NCBI GenBank assembly: GCA_918807975.1
Contig: OU964924.1
Span: forward strand, 7,204,501 to 7,268,500
Direction of reading: 5' to 3'
DNA from: Aplidium turbinatum
Lineage: Eukaryota; Chordata; Ascidiacea; Aplousobranchia; Polyclinidae
Length of the DNA: 64,000 nucleotides
The notes below the pieces were generated by a model. It was not told the origin of the DNA and made no database searches. It was given only the letters and a program-made list of their open reading frames with translations. This document shows, one piece after another, positions 1 through 9,600 of this stretch (positions are counted from its first letter, which is position 1; the number at the start of each line of letters is the position of its first letter). The translations under genes were made by a program, and so were the position numbers.

Positions 1-920
1 CCACTAACCAACGTAACAAGGGCTGGTACAAGCCTTACTGCCCACAGTCGCCCAAGCGGCATAATCAACACAACAACGGACTCGCGCAAACTGCATGGCG
101 CACACACGACCGTTGCCATAGAAACCCAATCAAAGGCGGGGAATATGCGCATCTTTTGTTTCATCTGCAACACGAAAACGGGCGTATTACAGCGAATTGA
201 AACTTGAAAGCTGGTCAGCCATAAGTTGCGATATTGTAGTGAAAAGGGAGCAATGTCAAGTCGAAAACTTAATCAAACGTCTCTCTGTAACTATTTTTCA
301 AGGGCTGTTTACGGATGTCAGCAACTTTTAAATTTATTAAAGGTGACGTGCTGTTGAATTGATGTAAACATGAATGATTTTGCTTTCAACAGGTATATTT
401 TCAAGCATATGATCAAGTTAGTATTTTCATTCCATTTACAGTATACCTTTTAGTAAACCTTTTCGTCTCTTGTTTCATGCTAATAAATCTAGTTCGTTGC
501 TAAACTTTATGTTGTGCTTAGCTTAAAGAGTCGCAGTCCATCAACCGCTAGCCAACGCAGACGCATAGCATGTGTTTTGGTCGAGCTTTGTTTATAATGA
601 TTAACGGTAGGTCGAACGTAGCGATAACTCCGAGTGTGGCAATAAAAGCAATCCTAGTGTGACGACATAATTACGTCATCCATCTGCGTGACATTTCGCT
701 GAAATTACCTTGCTGCTGATGAAACACGCTTTCGCCCCCACGGCCAAAAAAATAGTTAGGCGCCTATGATTTTAACTATTCAAAAGTACTAACTTATAGA
801 CATAAACATTATTTTTTTTGTAACATTTTCTTCGTTTTATTTTTCCTTCATATCTTAAATTTTTCTGAAGGTGATGCAACCTTGCCAAATTTCTTTCAAC
901 TCAGTAACTTACTTCGGTCA
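1..920. other. No gene recognised, left edge of window
   Basis: I see no coding exon, RNA gene or clear repeat here. The BTB exons expected upstream of gene A were looked for, by comparison with gene B exons 1-3, and not found. The sequence is AT-rich and probably intron or intergenic DNA of gene A. Confidence 0.4.
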
Positions 921-1154
921 CAAGCACGTTTTAACGTTCGCGTTTTGTCGCTTCTACCTTTTTCTACACCTTTGCTATGTTGACGTGTATTGTTTTTGAT
1001 ATGATGGTCAAAAATAAAAATAACTGAACTGACATGACGAATTCAAGCACGTTTTAACGCTCGCGTTTTGTCGCTTCTACCTTTGCTATGTTGACGTGTA
1101 TTGTTTTTGATATGATGGTCAAAAATAAAAACAACTGAACTGACATGACGAATT
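921..1154. repeat. Two-copy tandem duplication, unit about 111-123 bp
   Basis: Unit 1 (921-1043) and unit 2 (1044-1154) share the order CAAGCACGTTTTAACG, TCGCTTCTACC, GCTATGTTGACGTGTATTG and ACTGACATGACGAATT. The second copy lacks about 12 bases and has only a few substitutions, so the duplication is recent. No coding content was seen. Confidence 0.9.
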
Positions 1155-1199
1155 TTAATTTAATAGTTCAAACATTTTCTTTTTATTCCTTTCTGCACG

Positions 1200-1411
1200 A
1201 TTTCAACGTTTAGCGACGTTAAAACGATGTAAAAACGGCAATTGTAATTAGGCTACGGTACCCGATAATTTCCTTTTAAAAATTTCAAAAACTCGTCGAA
1301 TAGGGCACTCGCCGAAAAAGGCTCTCGCCGAATAGGGAACTCGCCGAATCGGACTAGTCGAATCGGACTCGCCGAATCGGACTCGCCGAAACGGGCCATT
1401 CCGGCCTGATA
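1200..1411 (-). mobile_element. Half copy of the CGGTGAGTCC-array MITE
   Basis: Read on the minus strand from 1411, it begins like the elements at 7203 and 8141 (CGGAATGGCCCGTTTCGG). It continues with repeats of CGGCGAGTCCGATT, then the unique part ATTATCGGGTACCGTAGCC. The opposite end with its inverted array is missing, so this copy is truncated or was cut by another event. Confidence 0.75.
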
Positions 1412-2259
1412 TAGACTTGCGGTTGCAACTTTTGTTCGTTTTTCCACAGTTTTTAACCGTTTGTTATAAAGTTTTTATTTCTCATGCTGCGGACATGCTA
1501 TGATGAAGAAGCTTCAATTGGTTTGGTAAGGAATTTGCGTCAAGTCGTCTTGTCGTGAGATGTCCTTGTAGGGGTAGGGGGTAGAGACCCTTTTTATGGG
1601 TACCATCTCAAAACCCATTTGCCTATCGCTTATTGGAACCAAAATATGTCAAATAATCAGAAAAAAAATATTGTAAATTTTTTCGGCCAAAATTCAGCGT
1701 CTGCACCCCCAAAAACCCCAAAAACTGACAATTTTATGAAATCGCGCTTATTTTCTTTAATGTTAGAGCTATATTGGTCTATGAGGTGTCTATTCTTATT
1801 AGAATTAGTCAGAGAAGCCATTCAAAAACTCTAAATTAGCACAATTTAATGTTTTAGACCAAAAAACTAAAAAAATACCTTATTTTTCAATTTTCGCTAG
1901 AAAAAAAAAAACAATTTTTTCATAAATTTACAAAAAAAAATTGAAAAAAAGTCAAAAATTTTTTTTAGAAGTTTGTTTTCACATTTGCTCTCCCATTGAA
2001 TGAATAATGTAACTGTTAATGAATTTTTATGAATAATTTTCCTATTTTTAAAGTTTTTGAATGATGTTTTTTGTAAATACAGTGCTTTAAACATTTTTTA
2101 ATCCATTACTCGTATGCATACACACTTTGCGGCCAGCATGCTAAATGCAGCTACAAACTACTACTGAATATATATAAACATAAAGTCATCAGTTGATTAT
2201 TGGAACTCACATTCATAAGTATACATTTATATATATATCATAGACTGGCGGTTTCGTTG

Positions 2260-3843
2260 TTATTGAATGTGCTTTTGGAATGCACTGCGAATTTCCTTCA
2301 CATTTTTTAATGTGAATGACCTGTTTCTTGCATCAGGAGAAGTGTCCCAACTACCCTTTACAGAGCAAGGAACTATTTGACAGTCTTCTGTGAGTTCAAC
2401 ATCCTCATGTTCTGGATATTTCCACTTCAGATCAGAATTTGCTGAGCGATGCAAATAATCAATCAAATAGTTGTCATTCTCAATCTTTTTGACATAGCCA
2501 ATGTACCAAACAAATTGATAAATATTGTTCTGCCATGCGCTAACACAAAGTTCATTAACTTGAAGATTATATGTCTGTCTATTCTTTGAAGTGTATATTA
2601 TTTCAGTGTCTTTCATAGCATCTAAAACATCATCATTTGATGGCAAATCACAAATAGTACTGCTTGATGTGTTGGTATCATCTCCTGCCAACAAAATGGT
2701 GAAATTTTCCAACTTTTCTTCATGAGTAATTTTGTTGAGCCGAAACAAATCTGATTTTGCTGCTTTATCAAATTTGTGAGTATAGACATAATAGGCAAGT
2801 TCGTGTTTGATGACATCCTTTTGGATTTCTGGCTTTTTTTGAAGGACATCATGGAGCTCATCAACAGAAGTACATGACCCGCCCCATGATTTGCAGTGGT
2901 TCAAAAGTTTGTTCGTATAATTTTGAGATTTTTTAGCAATTGCCAGCTTCATCTCAATTCTCTCCTTAAATCTCACTATTTGAGCATCTGTCCAAGCCTC
3001 TTCACGCACTGCAAGGGTACCACAAATTTTGCGAGACACCTTATCCACAGTTCCTTGGGTTTCGGATTTGTAGAGAATCATGTTATTTCTGATATTCTTC
3101 GCTTTGAATTTGCGGTTTCTGCAATGTGCAACTCTTGCTTCTCTATCAAAGTGAGAAAAATCTCTCTCAGTGACAAGATTTTCATTAGGAAGGCCTTCAA
3201 GCTCATGGCTTTCAAGTTGAGAAAGATCCGTTGCTCTCAACTTTTCACCTTCATCAGCAAAGCCATACTCTCTTCCACATTGCAGTTTAATTGCTTCAGC
3301 TGCAGATAAACACATCATTCCACAAATTTCTTTTGCCAGATCTGTTGTCATCATTGGAGGCGGAACACCATGGATTTGCACCTCAAATTTGCTCAACGTG
3401 TCGGTACGCTTCTCTAAAAGGTGATTGCATAGGCTTGGAAGGATTTGGAGAAGTTCACTCTGTGAGCTACATTCAATGCAGTTGAGAAATGGGAAGGTAA
3501 CATGGTAGTTGAAAAAAGCCAAGACCTCTAGTTCAGTCATGAAAAGGTCGCTTGCCATATAGACCTTACAGGCCTCAACCAACTGATTTGTATTGTCTAC
3601 TTCATCCAAAAGCATCAACAGAATGTCTTTTGCATTGATAATGGACGCAGCAGCTTTACCAACTTTTGCAAATCTTCTTTGCTGGTATAAAAACATGCGT
3701 TTCACTACATTCTCTCGTTCACATATGTGATCAAATATATCTGCTTTTGAGGATGACTTTGCTGACTTGTCATGAGTAACAAGGTTAAGAATCGCTTCAA
3801 TTCCAGCCTCAACGATAGCAGTTTTACCACGGAAGAATGACAA
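2260..3843 (-). CDS. Putative DDE transposase, C-terminal part (527 aa)
   Basis: This frame continues the protein of 3847-5394 directly. Its opening (SFFRGKTAIVEAG) follows naturally from INPAL at the end of the conserved part of the upstream frame. FLNCIE near residue 125 could supply the third acidic residue of a DDE triad. Further on are a helical stretch (MCLSAAEAIKLQCGREYGF), a motif LPNENLVTERDFSHFDREA, then a lysine-rich RNRKFKAKNIRNNM. The last 130 residues are less ordered and end just inside the element. The annotated ATG is simply the first one after the frame break. It is probably not a natural start, since both frames look like one ancestral protein of roughly 1040 aa. Confidence 0.7.
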   Translation of the reverse strand: MSFFRGKTAIVEAGIEAILNLVTHDKSAKSSSKADIFDHICERENVVKRMFLYQQRRFAKVGKAAASIINAKDILLMLLDEVDNTNQLVEACKVYMASDLFMTELEVLAFFNYHVTFPFLNCIECSSQSELLQILPSLCNHLLEKRTDTLSKFEVQIHGVPPPMMTTDLAKEICGMMCLSAAEAIKLQCGREYGFADEGEKLRATDLSQLESHELEGLPNENLVTERDFSHFDREARVAHCRNRKFKAKNIRNNMILYKSETQGTVDKVSRKICGTLAVREEAWTDAQIVRFKERIEMKLAIAKKSQNYTNKLLNHCKSWGGSCTSVDELHDVLQKKPEIQKDVIKHELAYYVYTHKFDKAAKSDLFRLNKITHEEKLENFTILLAGDDTNTSSSTICDLPSNDDVLDAMKDTEIIYTSKNRQTYNLQVNELCVSAWQNNIYQFVWYIGYVKKIENDNYLIDYLHRSANSDLKWKYPEHEDVELTEDCQIVPCSVKGSWDTSPDARNRSFTLKNVKEIRSAFQKHIQ

Positions 3844-3935
3844 TTATCAGTGCTGATTGATACTTTCAAATACAAGAATGACAAGAATGACAATGACAAT
3901 TATCAGTGCTGGATTGATACTTTCAAAGATAGCTC
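3836..3935. repeat. Local duplication that splits the transposase frame
   Basis: The string GACAATTATCAGTGCT(G)GATTGATACTTTCAAA occurs twice, separated by a run of AAGAATGAC/AATGAC units. The second copy belongs to the conserved protein; the first copy and the slippage-like run shift the frame. This is the only clear break between the two transposase halves. Confidence 0.8.
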
Positions 3936-5394
3936 CTTGATTAACCTTCTTTTCAATCATTGACACTACTTTGAGGTTTGATCGATCCAGAGCTTCTACA
4001 GTGTGACTCTTACAAAGAAGGTGGAAGGGATGATGATCAGAACTGATCTTCAGAGGAATACTGTTTTCTATTTCTAGATTTTTTGAAACAGCGTCAGTCA
4101 TAACAGCATCAATTGTTTCCCAAATGCAACTTGGGGTGATATCCTTTCCCTCTACAATACTTGCTATTACAGATAAGCGAGTTAGGGACTCGACAAAAAG
4201 GTCGATGATTTGTTCCCTATTTTCAAATGCAAAATATATTGGTCGGAGTCTAAATTCAACAGGTTTGTCACAGTTAGAGATTCTTATGATAAGACTTGGC
4301 CAGTCTCCATCAATTGAGCTCCTGCTTGTTGTATCATAGTGCCATGTAGCCTTTGATCCAGGCTGTTTATGGTAAAGGGCCATGGCTGCAGCCCTCTCAA
4401 CTTCTGAAGCTTGAAGTTGTTTAAAATCAGATATTGTTCTGGATGATGGTAAGACGTAAGTGTAGTTCTCATAGTCAGCTGCTTTTACTGGTACATGATT
4501 TCTGGGAGTATCATCTATTATTCCACATTCACCTTCTAGCTGTGCTGCTGGTGTAAGGTAAAAGTCATGACCATACAGATTCTTTGCAACAATTTTTACA
4601 CACTTTCTTGAATTTTCTGTAGATAAACCACAGACAGCAGAGACCGTTGCACAAGTTGATTTTATTTCTTGAGTTGCTTGTTTTTTAACAACTCTAAGCT
4701 TTGGCCTATCCGGGCAGCTCAAGTCTGTTTGAACACCAATTTCTACTGATGGTAAAGTATGGCGAGCCAGACCAGATCTGTTCAGACTCACAGTTTCTTG
4801 ACCAACTACAGAGGATTCAGCGCCATCAAACATTTGTGAATACTCTTCAGGACAGCCCATTGCACACAACTCCTCTACCATCTGTCGTTCTTTGTTTTCA
4901 GCAGCCTCCAATCTGTTGATTTCCTGATTCATTTCAAATATATCATCCACTTCTTCACTGAGGCGACATTCACGATTAGTTTGTTGATCAAGATAAAATA
5001 CCTTCTCCCTTCCTGTAACCGTTTCCATCCTTCTTCCAATATCAAACAATTTATCGCTTTCTCTTCTCCATTCAGCTATGGCAACTCGCATGGAAACATT
5101 TTTAGGTTCTGTTCCTTTCTTCTTTGCAGATTTTCGATGAACTCTCATGTACACTTTGTTGTAGAAGTCTTTAACAAGAGCAACAAGTTTTTTTTCAATG
5201 TGGCTTCTGCTGATAATATTCTCAGATGAAAAGGACTTTTGCCAAATTACCACCAGACTTTTGGAGTAAGCAGTGATTACCTCCTTTATCTTCTTGGATC
5301 CAAGATTTGATGCATGGGAAAATATGGATATAGCAACATCACTGATCCAAGGCAATTTATCATTAAGCATAAATTGATAGCTAGACATTGTCAT
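3847..5394 (-). CDS. Putative DDE transposase, N-terminal part (515 aa)
   Basis: This is the first and larger part of the transposon protein. Residues 1-250 hold no domain I know, with a charged stretch around 85-175. From about residue 350 it looks like an RNase-H-fold DDE core: WHYDTT...IDGDW (D354 a candidate first Asp), then MTDAVSKN (D434, candidate second Asp), then HLLCKSHT (C461-x2-H464). The C-x2-H after the second Asp is known from hAT, Kolobok, P, MULE and CACTA-type transposases, which supports a cut-and-paste enzyme without naming the superfamily. The frame ends in a junk tail (residues about 498-515) created by a local duplication. From memory, similar uncharacterised proteins occur in many aquatic animal genomes. 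The start ATG lies 5 codons before conserved-looking sequence but is not proven. Confidence 0.75.
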   Translation of the reverse strand: MTMSSYQFMLNDKLPWISDVAISIFSHASNLGSKKIKEVITAYSKSLVVIWQKSFSSENIISRSHIEKKLVALVKDFYNKVYMRVHRKSAKKKGTEPKNVSMRVAIAEWRRESDKLFDIGRRMETVTGREKVFYLDQQTNRECRLSEEVDDIFEMNQEINRLEAAENKERQMVEELCAMGCPEEYSQMFDGAESSVVGQETVSLNRSGLARHTLPSVEIGVQTDLSCPDRPKLRVVKKQATQEIKSTCATVSAVCGLSTENSRKCVKIVAKNLYGHDFYLTPAAQLEGECGIIDDTPRNHVPVKAADYENYTYVLPSSRTISDFKQLQASEVERAAAMALYHKQPGSKATWHYDTTSRSSIDGDWPSLIIRISNCDKPVEFRLRPIYFAFENREQIIDLFVESLTRLSVIASIVEGKDITPSCIWETIDAVMTDAVSKNLEIENSIPLKISSDHHPFHLLCKSHTVEALDRSNLKVVSMIEKKVNQGAIFESINPALIIVIVILVILVFESINQH

Positions 5395-5949
5395 ACACTA
5401 TACACTATTCATAAACCTAGGAAATAAAATAAAAATCATTAGCTAATGTACAAACATTTTCGGAAATAAAAATTTGAGCTAATTCCTTAATTTTAAGAGC
5501 TTTAGTCGTGGGAAACCACAACAAATGTGCATGGAATGATGTCTTCTTAACATTAGCTTGGATTTCTGGGGTCATTCACTAATTTTGGAGCAGTATAGCC
5601 AAAGAAATTAGCAAAAAGTTAGAAAATTTTGCATCGAAAAATTGAAAATTAAGTGTTTTCTTAATTTTTAGGAGTCATTTCTTTGAAAATGCTTAGTTTA
5701 AGTCTTTTTATCAGTTTCTAGAGGAAATTCTAACTGAAATAGAGTCTTTATTGACCAAAATAACCCTTAAAATGAGAAAGTTATGCTGATTTAAGTAAAA
5801 TCGGGGCTTTCGGCGGGTTTTTAGGGGTGCAGATGACCTATTTTGAGCAAAAAAATTTTTATTGTTTATTTAGGTTATTTTGGTCCTAATTAGGAATAGG
5901 CAAGCTGGTTTCAAGAATTTGACCTTTTACCCCCTACCCCTAGTCCTTG

Positions 5950-6089
5950 TGACAGGTCGGTCATGGTTTGTTGTCCAGCGACAGGTTAACCGCGAAAGGA
6001 TGTCGTGTATCACTGTACTCGTCGTTTGCAATGACATAAAACAATTTACGATGACTGAAAAGTCACCTAATTCAACGCACATTGATGAG
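5950..6089 (+). other. Open stretch ending in a good splice donor, uncertain exon
   Basis: After the transposon's right duplication the + strand stays open to GATGAG followed by GTGAGA, a near-consensus donor. The encoded peptide (for example LVTGRSWFVVQRQV) has a faint BTB-like look. It ends in phase 0, whereas gene A exon 4 needs an upstream exon ending in phase 1, so it cannot join directly. I regard it as intron sequence or a decayed exon. Confidence 0.15.
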
Positions 6090-6449
6090 GTGAGATGCAT
6101 ACTTAGACATTTCAAAAATCAGTAATTTTATGCATTGAGTTTTGATGAATGCTCCTAATTTAATACTAAAATGGACGTTTTTGGAAACCCAACATACATT
6201 TTACACTGTCACATTTTGGCTGAAATCTTTTGAGTTTGCACGATTGTGGTGAAGGGAATCCAAAAGCATCTAAAGGTCTTCTAAATTTTCATGTTACCTG
6301 GTTTAAAATTAGAAAGCAGAAATGCTACTTTTAAAACCAAGTTATTTATGAAACATGTTTTTTTAGAATTCTTGGATAAATTGCAATTTTTCAATGACGA
6401 CCAAAATTTTTAAATGTAGCTGTTATATTACATATTTACTTGTTTTCAG

Positions 6450-6673
6450 AACTGAAAGGTTTTTGTGGAAATTACTTTGTCAAAATACTAACTGTGTCCA
6501 CCTGTCTTGGACTCTGCAGTTTGGGAAAACGTTTGGATTGCCAGTTAATTTACAGCAAAGCAAAGATCATGATGCACGATCACATCGCTGAAATTATTCA
6601 GGAAGATGAATTCAAGGGCTTATGTTTTGCTGATGTCATGGCTGTTTTGCAATCGATTGATCAAACACGTTCG
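6450..6673 (+). CDS. Gene A exon 4, BACK domain part 1
   Basis: Acceptor TTTTCAG, donor TCG|GTAATG, 224 bases, entering in phase 1 and leaving in phase 0. It encodes ELKGFCGNYFVK...CLGLCSLG, the usual start of the BACK helical domain that follows BTB in kelch-like proteins. It is equal in length to gene B exon 4. Confidence 0.9.
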
Positions 6674-9600
6674 GTAATGTTTTACAATGGCTAATGTGAT
6701 CAGAAGGCTACAAAAATGCATAATTTTATTAAAGATTTTTGCGACTTAAAGCATCATGCACACTAACAAATAGATTACCCTTAATTAATTATTTAGTATA
6801 GACTACATCATTTCATAGTTCAAGCATAATTTCACTATTTTTATCAAACCTGTCAGAGAACCAAAAACGATGGCAAGACAACATCCAGGCATGGACCAAA
6901 CTCAATTTGATGACAGTGGGCGAGTTCTCTCCACTCTTAGAAATAAACAAATAAACATTCTGATTCGCAAACAAACATGCTGATTCGCCAATAAACATTC
7001 GTATTTGCAAACAAACATGCTGATTCGCAAACAAACATGCTGATTCTCAAATAAGCATTCTTATTTGCAAACAAATATGCTGATTCGCAAATAAACATGC
7101 TGATTTGCAATCTGCTGCAAGTGGAAACGGCGCCTGATGATGATTTCGAAACAAAACGTTAAAAGTAGAGCAACGAAGTTAGCAAATGGTGACTATTTAC
7201 GTCGGAATGGCCCGTTTCGGTGAGTCCGATTCGGTGAGTCTGATTCGGTGAGTCCGATTCGGTGAATCCGATCCCTATTCGGTGATTTTTTCAATTATTT
7301 TTTTTAAATTATCGGGTACCGTAACCTAATTATCATTGCCGTTTTAGGGTTAGGGGTTACGGGTTAGGGTTAGAGGTTAGGAACTCACCGAATTGGACTC
7401 ACCGAATCGGACTCACCGAATAGTAGCAGACCCATTTACGTAACTTAAAATTAACGAAATGTTTAGGTGTATAAAGTCAAAGCTGTTTATGAAGGAGTAA
7501 TTACCTGGGTGAAGCATAACCTTCAGAATAGGGAAGAATTTCTTACTGATTTGATGGAAGTTGTGATGTTTCAACGTTTGCCTTCTTTCTACTTTAACAT
7601 GATAAAAGAAGATGAATTGGTTGAGAGATCTGCCAAGTACCAGTCTGTCTTGAACAACCATTTATTTTGGAAAAGAACATCGAATCAGTACAGTAATATG
7701 TTCTGTTATATATATCTGTTAGTATTACTCGATACCACAACTAGAAAATAACTCAACCTTCATAATCCTTTGTACTTAATACAGCTTTTTACCAGTATTT
7801 TTTATATGAGTCCTTGTTTCTAAGTTGAACACATTTCATAAGTTTATGGAGCTTTTCATTCCACTATTGACTACTCACTACTGCAGTAGCCAGAATTGAG
7901 CATTGAAATTGCTTTCCAAATTTAGTTGGAATATAGAACTTTTTTATAGGGAAAACGCGCTTGTGTATCATAACATTTTTTATGAAAGGTGGCATCACAT
8001 TGTGAATGGAAGTGTTTTTAAATGTTGTTCTCAACCAATCAATTTGAAATGTTAATTAATTAATGAGAATTAGAGGGTGTCGAGTTCTTGTTTAATTCGG
8101 GGGTGGATGGGGTGATTTCAACTTCAGCTATGGTTTTAGTCGGAATGGCCCGTTTCGGTGAGTCCGATTCGGTGAGTCCGATCCCTTAACGGGGGATTTT
8201 TTCAATTTTTTTTTTAAATTACCAGGTAGCGTAGCCTAATTATCATTGCCGTTTTAGGGTTTGGGGTTAGAGGTTAGGAACTCACCGAATCGGACTCACC
8301 GAATAGCAGCAGACCCGGTTTTAGTAGGCTATACAACAGTATGTTATTAAACCTCTGGTATATATATATTTTTAATTTCCGTTCAAAACCTTTTTATTAG
8401 CTGGCTAAACAAATAAAATAAATATAGTATCCACTTAAAATGTATTTCGAAACTTTCACTGACTTTTGCTCTCGTTTAGTGAAGTGCGTGAATGTTTCTC
8501 TAAATATTTTGTACGAATACATGTAAAAATTTACTACAGATTAAAGTCTCTGACGGTAATGTGTTTATAATAGGTCTCTAGCGTGTGCACTATGCAGCCT
8601 TTTCTCTCACGTTAGAAATAGCCTACTTTTGGAAATTTTTTTAATTGAATGATTTTCCGTACAACAATGTCGGATTTTCCATGGAAATATTTTTAAAAAA
8701 TTACAGCTGTTAAACCATGTTGTATCATAAAATTACTGTTTAGACACTGTGAAAAGTATAATGACAAGATCCGTTATAGGTTATGTCCAGGTATAAGTCT
8801 AACTAATATACCATACACAAATCAGTGATGGTTGCTGATGTTGCTAGAACAGTTAGTGATGGCAATCCCCTACTTGTAATTATGAAACAAGTCAAATGTG
8901 CATCTATGCGTATTAGGATCAAGGTAGCCAATATCCATGGCTGGCTGAGTTACAGATATAGGGTCAAGCTGGCTGGTCTTTCACCTGTACAGGTTAACCA
9001 AAAGCCGTGGAGCTAAAGCCCTCCATATATTGGAGGAATACGGTAGGCTTAAAAAAAAAAACAGTTCATCCATTAATGTTATGTTTGGAAAAAAATTAAA
9101 AAAAAATTTACCACAAGTTTTAGGATGTACTGTATCCTAAAACCAGGGCTTGATTAAAAAACGCCGATTCCCCCTCCCCAATTTTATTTTAACAAAAATC
9201 TAAAGTTTGGATTTGTGACAATTTAAACTGTAGTCATCTGTTTTGTTTAAAGATTCTACATCTTCACGACACCAATTTGTAGTCATCGCTGAAACAGAGA
9301 TTAGATTGTTTGATGTGCTCAGCCTGACCTGGAAACAACTTCCGGTATGAGAATGAAAATATTTGTTAAGCCACATGTTACTCTTTCATAAAAAGAAAGT
9401 GCATGTGGAGTGAGGTGAGAACACGTGTAAAGCCAATCATGTAATATGCTGCTTTAAAATACGTATAGGCTATAAGCAGAAAACGGAAGATGTAAAGTAG
9501 CCTTATCATATCATGAAGTTTTTGACTATTGCATAGTGCAGACGAACAGCATTATTTCAAAACCTTTAATGTTAAAATATTGTAAAACAGTCTTGGAAAA

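Larger units (their letters stand above)
1569..5942 (-). mobile_element. TIR DNA transposon of unassigned superfamily, 4374 bp
   Basis: The ends are a perfect 15-bp inverted repeat, TAGGGGTAGGGGGTA, at 1569-1583 and 5928-5942. Weaker inverted similarity continues inward for about 200 bp, with shared blocks GCCTAT, GG(A/G)ACCAAAATA and CTGCACCCC. The element is flanked by a 7-bp direct repeat, GTCCTTG (1562-1568 and 5943-5949), read as the target-site duplication. Inside, on the minus strand, two abutting long frames encode one protein interrupted by a small duplication. A 7-bp duplication with TAGGGG ends does not match the superfamilies I know well: hAT 8, piggyBac and Kolobok TTAA, Tc1 TA, PIF 3, Transib 5. 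P and Dada elements can give 7, so they stay open. One frame break and intact ends suggest a fairly young copy. Confidence 0.85.

Noticed and set aside
1619-1834. 71-codon + strand frame as a gene
   Set aside because: It lies in the terminal inverted region of the 1569-5942 transposon and has no motif.
5880-6125. BTB exon of gene A
   Set aside because: Only a faint resemblance, wrong phase to join exon 4, and its upstream part is transposon TIR.
8825-9016. 63-codon frame between gene A exons 5 and 6
   Set aside because: No similarity to gene B at the equivalent position and no splice signals in phase.
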